A stretch of 64,000 bases of DNA from Stappia sp. WLB 29 (GTDB lineage Bacteria > Pseudomonadota > Alphaproteobacteria > Rhizobiales > Stappiaceae). Of this stretch, positions 52,084-60,341 are shown piece after piece. Made by a program: the position numbers and the translations under genes. The number at the start of each line of letters is the position of its first letter. Position 1 is the stretch's first letter. The notes under the pieces were generated by a model. The model saw only the letters and a list, made by a program, of their open reading frames with translations. It was not told the origin of the DNA and did no database searches. The DNA lies in NCBI RefSeq assembly GCF_023507705.1, contig NZ_JALBGD010000010.1:124001-188000 (forward strand), written 5' to 3'.

Positions 52084-53144
52084 TCCTGCGCCCGAACCTG
52101 TTTCGCAAGGCGGCGCTGGCCACCGCCTTCGATCATTTCACCGGCCGGCCGAAGACCGCCTATCCGACGCGCTATCACTATCTGGAGATCTGCGAGCCGG
52201 AGCTTGCAGCCGCCGGGCTGCGGATCGGCCGCATCGGCCAGCACGGCTTGACGCTGACCGACGGGGCGGGGCGCCGCCTTGCCGTGGTCGTACGCTACGT
52301 GACGGGGCGGGACCTGCGGCTCCTCGCCGCCTTCCGGGCAAGGGGCGGGCGCATCGCCTATCTCCTCGACGACGATCTGTGGGCGATGGCGAGCGACATC
52401 CGGCTCGACCCCCGCTACAGGGGGCGGATTGCGCGGTTCCTGTCGGGCCTGTTTCCAAGGCTGCTCGAACTCGTCGACGTGGCGGTCGCCCCCAATCGCC
52501 GGCTGCTGGAGCGGCTGGCGCCGGTGCCGGGCGCCTTCCTGCATCCGGCCGATCTCGCACCCACCGGCGACCTCGCGCATTTCGGCGGCGAGGATCGCGA
52601 GACGCGGGTGCTGTTCCTCGGCACGGCAACGCATGCGGAGGATTTTTCTGCCATCGCGCCGGGCCTCGCCGAGGCGCTCGGGGCCGAGCCCGGCCTGCGC
52701 GTGGAGACGTTCCTCGGGGCCAAGGGCGAGGCGCTTCTGCCGGCCTCGCGGCGGGTCGCGCATAGGGCGCCGATGGTGCTGGAAGATTTTCAGCGCTGGC
52801 TGAACAGGGCGCGGCACCATGTGGCGCTGGCGCCTTACGCCGTCAATCCGGTCAATGACGGGCGCTCGATCATCAAGCTGCACCAGCATGCGGTGGCGGG
52901 CGCGGCCGGCATCTACACGCCGACGGCGGTGTTCGGTCCGGTGATCGAGGACGGCCGCAACGGTGTTTTTGCCGCGCATGAGCCGGCCGCGTTCCGCGAT
53001 GCGGTGCTGACGCTCGCCCGCGACCGGGCGAAGGCGCGGGCCATTGCGCAAGGAGGCATTGCGCTCAGCCGCCGGCTCGGCGACCGCACAGCCGTCGCCG
53101 GTTTCTGGGCGGGCCTTGTCGCCGGAGGGGACGGCGGCACTTGA
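52080..53144 (+). CDS. Glycosyltransferase-like protein (GT4/GT-B type)
   Basis: A 354-residue protein. RIAYLLDDDLWAMASD and VDVAVAPNRRLLERLAP are typical of an N-terminal GT-B domain. The C-terminal region VLFLGTATHAEDF, FQRWLNRARHHVALAPY and NDGRSIIKLHQHAVAGAAGIYT with NGVFAAHEPAAFRDAV matches a GT4-like nucleotide-sugar site. GTG start overlaps the upstream stop (GTGA). It ends the plus-strand polysaccharide cluster, only 3 bp from the convergent norD stop. Sugar specificity is unknown. Confidence 0.7.
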   Translation: MILRPNLFRKAALATAFDHFTGRPKTAYPTRYHYLEICEPELAAAGLRIGRIGQHGLTLTDGAGRRLAVVVRYVTGRDLRLLAAFRARGGRIAYLLDDDLWAMASDIRLDPRYRGRIARFLSGLFPRLLELVDVAVAPNRRLLERLAPVPGAFLHPADLAPTGDLAHFGGEDRETRVLFLGTATHAEDFSAIAPGLAEALGAEPGLRVETFLGAKGEALLPASRRVAHRAPMVLEDFQRWLNRARHHVALAPYAVNPVNDGRSIIKLHQHAVAGAAGIYTPTAVFGPVIEDGRNGVFAAHEPAAFRDAVLTLARDRAKARAIAQGGIALSRRLGDRTAVAGFWAGLVAGGDGGT

Positions 53145-53147
53145 TCC

Positions 53148-55061
53148 TTACGAGACGAGGCGCCGGTAGATTGCCGGCAGGGCGCCGGGCAACCGCTCCG
53201 GATCGCTGATGATCGCATAGGAGCCCTTGCCGAAGAGGTAGGGAAAGTAATCGCGCGCAGCCTCGTCGACGGTGACGCCGAAGACGGTCAGCCCCGCCCG
53301 CCGCGCCTCGCGGATCGACGCCCGCGTGTCCTCGATCCCGTAGCGCCCCTCGTAATAGTCGATGTCGTTCGGCTTGCCGTCGGTCAGAAGAAGCAGCAAG
53401 CGATGCCGCTGGGGTCTCGAGGCGAGCTGCCGGGCGACGTGGCGGATCGCCGTTCCCATGCGGGTATACTGGCCGGGTGTGAGCGCCGCGATCCGGCGCT
53501 CGACGGCGAGGCCGAGAGGCTCGTCGAAGGTCTTCACCGTGTCGACCCGCACGCTTTGCCTCTTGCGCGAGGTGAAGGTGTAGATCGCATGTTCGTCGCC
53601 GCAGGCGGTCAGCCCGTGGGTGAGGGCGAGCAGCGCCGCCTTCTCCACATCCAGGACCCGGTGCCCGCCGATCCAGGCGTCGGTCGACAGCGAGACGTCC
53701 ATCAGCACGGCGACGGACAGATCCCGCTCCACGGCACGTCCGCAAGTGAAGACGTTTTCGGAACCCGCACTGCCGGCCCGCCGGTCGGCTTCGGCGCGCA
53801 CCAGGGCGGAAAGGTCGAGATCGTCGCCGTCGGGCTGCCCGTGCAGCACAATGCGCCGGGGCCGCAGCGCCTCGAACTGGCGGCGGACGGCGCGGATGCG
53901 CTTCTGCATGGCTTCGTCCGGCCGCCACACATCGCCGGTCTCGGGCGCACGCGCGGCGACGACGCGGCAATGGTCCGGCCGGTGGGCCTGCCGCTTCCAG
54001 TCCCACTCCGGATAGGTCAGCCCTTGCGTCAAGCTCCCGTCCTCGGCCTCGGAGGGGGCAAGATCGAGATCCATCTTCAGCCGCACGCCGGCCTTCTGCC
54101 GGTTGCTGCCGATGGTCAGTTCGCTGATGTCGTCGGCCGCCTGCCGGGCGCCGTCCTCGTCGTCGTCGTCCACCCGGCGGTTGACGTTGACCATCTCGGC
54201 CAGGGAGAAGATCGTCTCGAACCGGTGGAAGTAGAGCGGATCGCCGCGGTCGCTCATGTCGGTGTCGCGCCGCTCCGCCTGGCGGCGGCGGGCGTCAACG
54301 GCAATCGAGGTGCCGGAGGGGTCTTCGGCGTCGTCGGCACGCGGGGCGCCGGTGTCCTCGTGGATTTCGCCGAACAGCGGCACGGGCAGATAGGTACGGT
54401 AGCCGCGCGGCGCCTTGAGGCCGGCAAGACTCGCGTCCGGACTTTCGATCAGGGCGAGAAGCGTTTCGGTATCCTCGCCGCGCTGCCCGCCGAGCAGGGC
54501 GCGGATCGTCTGTTCGATCCGCATCTCGGTGGCGGGAAGGGAGCGCTGCGGGCGTACCGCAAGGGCGGCCGCGCGCAGCCGGTGGAACTGCGGGCGCAGG
54601 CCCGGCCAGGCGTGCAGCGTCGCGCGGGTCGTGGCGATGCTCATCCGAAGGCGCTGGAGGTCGTCGACCAGCGGGTCGCCGGTCCGCTCGCGGCCTTCGC
54701 CGGCATGGGCGAACCAGGCGACCAGCCATTCGTACAGCGCGACATTGTCGGCGCGGTCGGGAAAGCTGTCGATGACCGGCGGCAGGCGCAGCGTCGCCCT
54801 GTCGAGGATCGCAAGGCTCATCTTCTCCGCGCCGAGCCCGATACGCCGCAGCGGCGACAGGCGATGCGCGGAGACGGCCGGCGCGCTTTCGACGAGGCGC
54901 AGCGCGCCGCTGCCGCCCATCGCCCGGAACAGCACGCCGAGTCGCGTGCGCATGTCGGCGAGCGTCACCGCAGCGTCCGGATGGTGGGGCAGGGTAGTGA
55001 GGCCGCCCACCAGCCTGTGCCAATGCGACCCGACGAACTCTTCCGGCTCGAACAGCGACAT
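53148..55061 (-). CDS. norD: Nitric oxide reductase activation protein NorD
   Basis: A 637-residue cytoplasmic protein with a C-terminal von Willebrand A domain. The MIDAS metal site DVSLSTDAW is near residue 450, with LLLLLTDGKPNDIDYYEGRYGIEDTR near 565. NorD works with the AAA protein NorQ to insert the iron cofactor of NorB (FeB site) or to assemble the enzyme. The N-terminus (EEFVGSHWHRLVGG) and length match NorD. It is the last gene of norCBQD, 4 bp after norQ. Confidence 0.92.
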   Translation of the reverse strand: MSLFEPEEFVGSHWHRLVGGLTTLPHHPDAAVTLADMRTRLGVLFRAMGGSGALRLVESAPAVSAHRLSPLRRIGLGAEKMSLAILDRATLRLPPVIDSFPDRADNVALYEWLVAWFAHAGEGRERTGDPLVDDLQRLRMSIATTRATLHAWPGLRPQFHRLRAAALAVRPQRSLPATEMRIEQTIRALLGGQRGEDTETLLALIESPDASLAGLKAPRGYRTYLPVPLFGEIHEDTGAPRADDAEDPSGTSIAVDARRRQAERRDTDMSDRGDPLYFHRFETIFSLAEMVNVNRRVDDDDEDGARQAADDISELTIGSNRQKAGVRLKMDLDLAPSEAEDGSLTQGLTYPEWDWKRQAHRPDHCRVVAARAPETGDVWRPDEAMQKRIRAVRRQFEALRPRRIVLHGQPDGDDLDLSALVRAEADRRAGSAGSENVFTCGRAVERDLSVAVLMDVSLSTDAWIGGHRVLDVEKAALLALTHGLTACGDEHAIYTFTSRKRQSVRVDTVKTFDEPLGLAVERRIAALTPGQYTRMGTAIRHVARQLASRPQRHRLLLLLTDGKPNDIDYYEGRYGIEDTRASIREARRAGLTVFGVTVDEAARDYFPYLFGKGSYAIISDPERLPGALPAIYRRLVS

Positions 55062-55065
55062 GACG

Positions 55066-55884
55066 TTACCCCAGCGCCAGTTCGGCGACGCGGGCGAGCG
55101 CGGCCTGCACGTCCGGATCGTCGCTGAGCGGTTGCAGCAGCGCCGCGTCGATGGCCGCTGCGGGTTTCATGCCCGCCTTGATCAGCGTGGCCGCATAGAC
55201 GACGAGGCGCGTCGAGGCACCTTCGTCGAGGTCCTGCCCCTTGAGGTCGCGCAGGGCATTGGCGATGCGCACCAGCGGCACGCAGCGGTCGGGCGCAAGA
55301 CCGGTCTCGCTGGCGACGATGGCCGCTTCCGTGTCCGGGTCGGGATAGCCGAACTCCATTGCCACGAAGCGCTGGCGGGTGGAGGGCTTCAGCGACTTCA
55401 GGACGTTCTGGTAGCCCGGGTTGTAGGAGACGACGAGCATGAACTCGGGCGGGGCGACTAGCGTCTCGCCGGTTCGCTCCAGCGTGAGCGTGCGCCGGTC
55501 GTCGGTGACCGGATGCAGCACGACGGTCACGTCCTTGCGCGCTTCCACCACCTCGTCGAGATAGAGGATCGCGCCCTCGCGCAGCGCCCTCGTCAGCGGT
55601 CCGTCGGCCCAGACGGTCTCGCCGCCCTTCAGCAGGTGGCGCCCGGTCAGGTCGGCGGCGGTGAGGTCGTCATGGCAGGCGACAGTGTAGAGCGGGCGGC
55701 CGAGGCGCGCGGCCATATGGGCGACGAAGCGGGTCTTGCCGCAGCCGGTCGGCCCCTTCAGCAGGACCGGCAGCCGGTTGCGCCAGGCCTGCTCGAACAG
55801 CGCACACTCGCTTCCCGAGGCCGCATAGTAGGGCAGGTCGGGAGTTTCGCCGTCGGCGGCGGCGGTATTGGTCACGGGGGTCAT
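55066..55884 (-). CDS. norQ: AAA+ ATPase NorQ, nitric oxide reductase maturation
   Basis: A 272-residue MoxR-type AAA+ ATPase. Walker A is KGPTGCGKTRF, Walker B AILYLDEVVEARKDV, and VVSYNPGYQNV marks sensor 1. SGSECALFEQAW at the N-terminus is typical of NorQ/CbbQ. It pairs with NorD in activating the NO reductase. A 93-bp gap with a strong hairpin separates it from norB. Confidence 0.93.
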   Translation of the reverse strand: MTPVTNTAAADGETPDLPYYAASGSECALFEQAWRNRLPVLLKGPTGCGKTRFVAHMAARLGRPLYTVACHDDLTAADLTGRHLLKGGETVWADGPLTRALREGAILYLDEVVEARKDVTVVLHPVTDDRRTLTLERTGETLVAPPEFMLVVSYNPGYQNVLKSLKPSTRQRFVAMEFGYPDPDTEAAIVASETGLAPDRCVPLVRIANALRDLKGQDLDEGASTRLVVYAATLIKAGMKPAAAIDAALLQPLSDDPDVQAALARVAELALG

Positions 55885-55944
55885 CGGAGGTCGCTCCTTG
55901 AAGCGCCGGGAGAGGGCGCGTCTGGAAAGGGTGTGCGGGGGAAG

Positions 55945-55972
55945 GCCGGGCGCCGAGGGTACGGCGCCCGGC
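55945..55972. terminator. Hairpin between norB and norQ
   Basis: GCCGGGCGCC (55945-55954) and GGCGCCCGGC (55963-55972) form a perfect 10-bp stem, six bases past the norB stop in the direction of transcription. No T run follows on the minus strand, so it more likely stabilises the norCB message or lowers norQD expression than stops transcription fully. Confidence 0.5.
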
Positions 55973-55977
55973 TTTTG

Positions 55978-57336
55978 TCACTCGGCGGCCTGCAGCGAGG
56001 CGGCACGACCCTCGCGGGCAGCCTTGCGCCGCTCGCGAACGGGACCGAACACCGACCACAGGAACATCAGAGCGGCGATGACGACGAGGACGCCGGAGCC
56101 GAGGCGCACCCAGTAGAAGGGGGCGATCTCGTCCTGGACTTCCATGTAGGACATGCCCAGCACGCGCTGCAGGTGGACCTGCACAGCGCCGGCGAAGGTC
56201 AGCGCGAAGGTCATCACCATCATCGCGCCGCTCATCAGCCAGAACGAGACGATGTTCAGCGTCTGGTGGTAAGGCGCCTTGCCGCGCAGATACGGCATTG
56301 CGTAAGAGATCAGCGCCAGGTTCAGCATCACATAGGCGCCGTAGAAGGCCAGGTGCCCATGGGCGGCGGTGAGCTGCGTTCCGTGCGTGTAGTAGTTCAC
56401 GAAAGACAGGGTGTGGAGGAAGCCCCACACGCCGGCGCCGAAGAAGGCCCCGACCGTGCAGCCGAGCGACCACAGCACCGCGGCCCGGTTCGGATGGTCC
56501 TTGCGTCCGCGGAAGACCATCGTGAAGGCGAAGACCACCATCGCGAAGAACGGCGCGACCTCGAGCGCGGAGAAGATCGAGCCGACCCACTGCCAGTAGC
56601 CTGGCGCGCCGATCCAGTAGTAGTGGTGACCGGTGCCGAGCAGGCCCGAGAACAGGGCGAGGCCGACGATGGAGTAGAGCCACTTTTCGATGACTTCCCG
56701 GTCGACGCCGGTCAGCTTGATCAGCAGGAAGGCAAGGACCGAGGCCATTACCAGCTCCCACACGCCTTCCACCCACAGATGGACGATGTACCACCAGTAG
56801 ACCTTGTCCAGCGACAGGTTGTCCGGCGCGTAGAAGGCGAAGAGCCAGAACACGGCAATGCCCCACAGGCCCAGCAGCAGCACGCTGGTGACGGCGGTGC
56901 GCCGGCCCTTCAGCACGGTCATCGACACGTTGTAGAGGAAGATCAGCGCCACCACGACGATGGCGATCTTGATCCAGAGCGGCTGCTCCAGGAACTCGCG
57001 CCCGCCATGGATGCCTTGCGTGTAGCCGATGACGGCGGCCAGCGCGCCGACCATCAGCAGCACCAGTTGCACATAGGCGAGGAACGGGCTCTCGATCTCG
57101 CGCTCCGCCTCTTCCGGCACCAGGTAATAGGCGCAGCCGAAGAAGCCCATCAGCAGCCAGACGATGAGCGCGTTGGTGTGGATCATGCGGATGATGTTGA
57201 ACGGCATCAGTTCCGCAAGCGTGTTCGGCAGCACATAGACCGTGCCGGCCAGGCCGCCGGCAAGGATCTGCACGCCGAACAGGACCATGGCACAGACGAA
57301 GTACCAGTAGGCCACTCTTTGGGAAGCGTATTTCAT
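55978..57336 (-). CDS. norB: Nitric oxide reductase large subunit NorB
   Basis: A 452-residue haem-copper oxidase-family membrane protein with about 12 TM segments. Cofactor histidines are visible in MIHTNALIVWLL (haem b), IVHLWVEGVWEL and GLLGTGHHYYWIG (haem b3/FeB site) and LTAAHGHLAFYGAY. With NorC it reduces two NO to N2O in the inner membrane. The start matches family length (MKYASQRVAYWYFVCAM). It lies 13 bp after norC. Confidence 0.95.
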   Translation of the reverse strand: MKYASQRVAYWYFVCAMVLFGVQILAGGLAGTVYVLPNTLAELMPFNIIRMIHTNALIVWLLMGFFGCAYYLVPEEAEREIESPFLAYVQLVLLMVGALAAVIGYTQGIHGGREFLEQPLWIKIAIVVVALIFLYNVSMTVLKGRRTAVTSVLLLGLWGIAVFWLFAFYAPDNLSLDKVYWWYIVHLWVEGVWELVMASVLAFLLIKLTGVDREVIEKWLYSIVGLALFSGLLGTGHHYYWIGAPGYWQWVGSIFSALEVAPFFAMVVFAFTMVFRGRKDHPNRAAVLWSLGCTVGAFFGAGVWGFLHTLSFVNYYTHGTQLTAAHGHLAFYGAYVMLNLALISYAMPYLRGKAPYHQTLNIVSFWLMSGAMMVMTFALTFAGAVQVHLQRVLGMSYMEVQDEIAPFYWVRLGSGVLVVIAALMFLWSVFGPVRERRKAAREGRAASLQAAE

Positions 57337-57349
57337 CGGGGTGTGCTCC

Positions 57350-57832
57350 TCAGCCCGCGTCGTTGGGCGGCCAGCCCTGCGTATCGATCCGGCTCGTCCA
57401 CTCCAGGAAGTCGACGAGATCGTTCAGCTCCTGATCGGTCAGGTTGAACTGGGGCATCTGCCGGCGCCCCTCGATGCCTGTGGGCTGGGCCTGCATCCAG
57501 GCGATGAGGCCGGCTCTTGCGCCTTCCGGGTCGTCCTTGCCGCCGTAGCGGACCCAGACATTGCCGACCTCGGGCGCGAAATAGGCGCCTTCGCCGAGGA
57601 TCGAGTGGCAGTTGATGCAGGAGTTCTTCTCCCACACGTGCTTGCCGCGGACCACGCCTGCGGTCATCGTCGCCTCGTCGGTCGAGTTGGTGACGATGTG
57701 CCAGTGGCTTTGCGCGGTCAGGCCGACGAAGACGACGAAGAAGAAGATCGAGCCACCGTAGAAGATGTTTCTGGCGGCCGACTTGGTGAAACGCTCGACC
57801 GGCGGTCGATGCGGTTCGCTTGGTCCGGACAT
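57350..57832 (-). CDS. norC: Nitric oxide reductase cytochrome c subunit NorC
   Basis: A 160-residue membrane-anchored cytochrome c. One N-terminal TM (IFYGGSIFFFVVFVGLTA, residues about 23-40) is followed by a periplasmic domain with CINCH (Cys72, Cys75, His76), NSCINCHSILGEGAYFAPE and an axial Met near RRQMPQFNL. Start: ATG at 57832 has GGAG at good spacing; an in-frame ATG upstream at 57874 lacks this. First gene of norCBQD and divergent from norE. Confidence 0.94.
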   Translation of the reverse strand: MSGPSEPHRPPVERFTKSAARNIFYGGSIFFFVVFVGLTAQSHWHIVTNSTDEATMTAGVVRGKHVWEKNSCINCHSILGEGAYFAPEVGNVWVRYGGKDDPEGARAGLIAWMQAQPTGIEGRRQMPQFNLTDQELNDLVDFLEWTSRIDTQGWPPNDAG

Positions 57833-57939
57833 ATGTGCTCTCCAGTTGCTGGCGGATGCCGACAGTGGAACCAAGAGCTAGGGCCAAGCCGCCGGGCGGA
57901 CGTTGTTCCAGCGCAAACTCGCCCGCACCACCTCCACGC

Positions 57940-57961
57940 GAGTTTGAGCCCGCTCAAACTC
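57940..57961. promoter_or_regulatory. FNR/NnrR-type palindrome in the norC-norE divergent region
   Basis: A perfect 22-bp palindrome: GAGTTTGAGC, centre CC, GCTCAAACTC. Its core TTGAGCCCGCTCAA (57944-57957) has the TTG-N8-CAA form recognised by CRP/FNR-family regulators such as NnrR, Dnr and FnrL. It lies 57 bp before the norE start and about 118 bp before norC. A partial half-site (GCAAACTCG) lies about 40 bp to the left. Confidence 0.7.
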
Positions 57962-58007
57962 TGCCTGCCCTTCCCCTGCTAGGGTCGCGCCGACTGGAGG
58001 CGCGAGC

Positions 58008-58580
58008 ATGTACGACGACGCTGCGGGCGAGACGCCCGAAGAGGGATGGGGACCGCTCGACGGGTTGCCCGGCAACCCGATGATGTGGATTCTGATTCTC
58101 GGCGAGCTTGCCGTCTTCGGCGCGTTGCTCGTCGGCTTCTCGGTGGCGCGGGCGTTGAACCCGATGGAGTTCGCCGCGGGGCAGGCGGTGCTGGACGTGC
58201 GGCTCGGCGGGCTCAACACCTTGGTGCTGATCGCCAGCGGCTGGTGCGCGGCGCTCGCCGTCGAAGGGCGCAAGACGGGCGGCTCCGGCCGGCCGCAACT
58301 TTCGGCGGCGATGGCGCTCGGGGCGGTATTTCTCGTGGTGAAGGGTGCCGAATACGCGGCCAAGCTTTCGGTCGGGCACGGTCCGGACAGCGGCACCTTT
58401 TTCGAGCTCTACTATCTCGTCACCGGCTTCCACGCCCTGCATGTGGTCGCCGGCCTCGTGCTGCTCGCCGTGGTCGCCCGCTACAACAGCCTGGAGAACC
58501 TGGAGACCGGCACCGCCTTCTGGCACATGGTCGACCTGGTCTGGATCTTGGTCTTCCCCGTCATCTACCTGATCGGGTGA
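58008..58580 (+). CDS. norE: NorE, cytochrome c oxidase subunit III-like NO reductase accessory protein
   Basis: A 190-residue membrane protein with about five TM segments of the CoxIII/NorE family. Notable segments: PGNPMMWILILGELAVFG, FFELYYLVTGFHALHVVAGL and WHMVDLVWILVFPVIYL. It is shorter than true subunit III and lies divergently from norC, as in other denitrifiers, where norE and norF support full NO-reductase activity. ATG at 58008 follows GGAGG. Confidence 0.88.
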   Translation: MYDDAAGETPEEGWGPLDGLPGNPMMWILILGELAVFGALLVGFSVARALNPMEFAAGQAVLDVRLGGLNTLVLIASGWCAALAVEGRKTGGSGRPQLSAAMALGAVFLVVKGAEYAAKLSVGHGPDSGTFFELYYLVTGFHALHVVAGLVLLAVVARYNSLENLETGTAFWHMVDLVWILVFPVIYLIG

Positions 58581-58585
58581 CCACG

Positions 58586-58846
58586 ATGGCCCGCCTGCAT
58601 CTCGCCGCCATTGTCCTGGTGCTGCTCGCCGTCGTCTCGCTCGAGGTTTCGGGCGGGCCGGCGCCCATCTTGGTCTGGTCGATCCTTGCGCTCGCGCTCG
58701 CCAAGGCATGGATCGTGCTGACGCAGTTCCTCGGCCTGCGCGAGGCGCCGGCCGGCTGGCGCTACGGCCTCATCGCCCTCGTTGCCGCGCTGGGCGGCAC
58801 CATCGGCGCGGTCTTCACCGCCGCGCATTACTCCCTCGCCGGATGA
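58586..58846 (+). CDS. norF: Small membrane protein, NorF/cytochrome c oxidase subunit IV-like
   Basis: An 86-residue protein with about three TM segments (LHLAAIVLVLLAVVSLEV; ILVWSILALALAKAWIVLT; YGLIALVAALGGTIGAVFTA). The pattern and position directly after norE fit NorF, a small and weakly conserved partner. Start alternatives: GTG at 58577 overlapping the norE stop, or ATG at 58586 as given. The family assignment rests mainly on context and topology. Confidence 0.72.
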   Translation: MARLHLAAIVLVLLAVVSLEVSGGPAPILVWSILALALAKAWIVLTQFLGLREAPAGWRYGLIALVAALGGTIGAVFTAAHYSLAG

Positions 58847-58890
58847 GAACGGACCTCCGGCATCACGACCTCCCCTTAAGGACAGAGCAT

Positions 58891-59439
58891 ATGGCAGACA
58901 TCACGGCCCGGCCGGCACGCATCGGCATTCTCACCGTTTCGGACCGCGCCAGCGCCGGCCTCTACGAGGACCTCAGCGGGCCGGCGGCGCTCGACTGGCT
59001 GCGGGCGCATCTGACCGGCGACTGGGAGTTCGTCAGCCGCATCGTGCCGGACGGCGTCGACAGCGTTGCCGGCGCGATGCGCCATCTGTGCGATGTGGAA
59101 CGGTGCGACCTGCTGCTGGTCACCGGCGGAACAGGACCGGCCCCGCGCGATGAGACGCCGGAAGCGCTGGGCCAGGTCGCAACGCGCATCCTGCCCGGCT
59201 TCGGCGAGGCGATGAGGCAGGCCAATCTCGCCGAAGTGCCGACCGCGATCCTCTCGCGGCAGGAGGCCGGCACGCGCGGCGCCAGCCTCATCATCACCCT
59301 GCCGGGCAAGCCGGCGAGCATCGCCACGTCGCTGAACGCGGTGTTCGCGGCGGTACCCTATTGTCTCGACCTGATCGGCGCGGCACGCATCGACACCGAC
59401 CCGGCGCGGCTCAAGGCGTTCCGGCCGGCTGCGTCCTGA
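58891..59439 (+). CDS. mogA: Molybdopterin adenylyltransferase MogA
   Basis: A 182-residue MogA/MoaB-family enzyme that adenylylates molybdopterin before molybdenum insertion. ILTVSDRASAGLYEDLSGP near the start, VTGGTGPAPRDETPEAL and ITLPGKPASIATSLNAVF near the end are diagnostic. ATG at 58891 follows AAGGACAG. Its 3' end overlaps the convergent ubiV 3' end by 29 bp. In a denitrification neighbourhood it may help supply cofactor for a molybdenum-dependent nitrate reductase; no such enzyme is in the window. Confidence 0.9.
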   Translation: MADITARPARIGILTVSDRASAGLYEDLSGPAALDWLRAHLTGDWEFVSRIVPDGVDSVAGAMRHLCDVERCDLLLVTGGTGPAPRDETPEALGQVATRILPGFGEAMRQANLAEVPTAILSRQEAGTRGASLIITLPGKPASIATSLNAVFAAVPYCLDLIGAARIDTDPARLKAFRPAAS

Positions 59440-60337
59440 CCTGATCCTTGGAGCCCGACCAGGATACGCCGGTCGGGCCGTCGAGAAAGCCATCGCAAAA
59501 GGCCCCGCCCGGCGCATGCGGCAGGGCCCTGGCGCAAAACTCCTCCGCATCGATGCGGCCCGCCGTCAGATGCGCGAACAGCTCGATCACCTCGAAGAAG
59601 CCGCTCGTCTGCGGCGACAGGCGCAGGCCCGCAACGCCGGCCTCGCGCAGGGCCGGCAGGTGATGCGCCATGTTCGCGCACTGGCCGGACAGGGTCTGCA
59701 GCCCGTTGATCGCCAGGAACTGCTGGTCGTCGAGCGTGTCGACGGCCAGCCCGTCCGGATCCTCGGCGCAGACGAACTGGCACTGGTCCTTGGCCCGGTC
59801 GTGATAGCGCGCGTGGTAGCAGCGCCCGGACATGGCGAGCGGCAGGCGCCCCCAGCCCCATACCTCGACCGGCATGTCGGTCGCCGCGGCGATGCGGCGG
59901 ACGGAGATGGCGGACAGCTCCGGCGGCAGGCAGACACGCATCGCGCCGCGCCGCCTCAGGACCGCCAGCGTGCCCTCGTTGTAGACGTTCACCAGGGGGC
60001 CGACGGAAAAGCGTGCGTCCGGCGCGAGATGCGCCAGCATGGTCAGATCGTTGACCTCGACCTCCAGGTCCATCGCGGCCAATTCCGCCGCCATCCGCCG
60101 TTCCCGCTTGAGCGGCGTCACGAGGGCAAGGCTGGTCAGGGCCACATCCTTGCCGCCGGCCAGCAGCAGGGCGATCGCGTCCGGTAAGCGGGTCTGGTAG
60201 AAGGGCAGCCGCTTGGAACAGACGAGTTCGCCGATGACGACGCGGGACACGTCCGGCGTGTCCGCCAGTTGCTCGTAGAAGGCGCTCCAGTGCCCCGGAT
60301 CCCAGAAGCCCTGGATCGGGCCGACGGTCAGCTGCAT
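59411..60337 (-). CDS. ubiV: O2-independent ubiquinone hydroxylation protein UbiV (U32 family)
   Basis: A 308-residue member of the U32 'peptidase' family lacking peptidase function. The four cysteines that bind a 4Fe-4S cluster are visible: Cys40 (GELVCSKR), Cys173 (GRCYHARYH), Cys186 and Cys190 (DQCQFVC). With UbiU it hydroxylates the ubiquinone ring anaerobically using prephenate as oxygen donor. Start MQLTVGPIQGFW is family-typical, and it follows ubiU with a 4-bp gap. The 29-bp overlap with mogA is convergent. Confidence 0.93.
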   Translation of the reverse strand: MQLTVGPIQGFWDPGHWSAFYEQLADTPDVSRVVIGELVCSKRLPFYQTRLPDAIALLLAGGKDVALTSLALVTPLKRERRMAAELAAMDLEVEVNDLTMLAHLAPDARFSVGPLVNVYNEGTLAVLRRRGAMRVCLPPELSAISVRRIAAATDMPVEVWGWGRLPLAMSGRCYHARYHDRAKDQCQFVCAEDPDGLAVDTLDDQQFLAINGLQTLSGQCANMAHHLPALREAGVAGLRLSPQTSGFFEVIELFAHLTAGRIDAEEFCARALPHAPGGAFCDGFLDGPTGVSWSGSKDQVRTQPAGTP

Positions 60338-60341
60338 CTGC

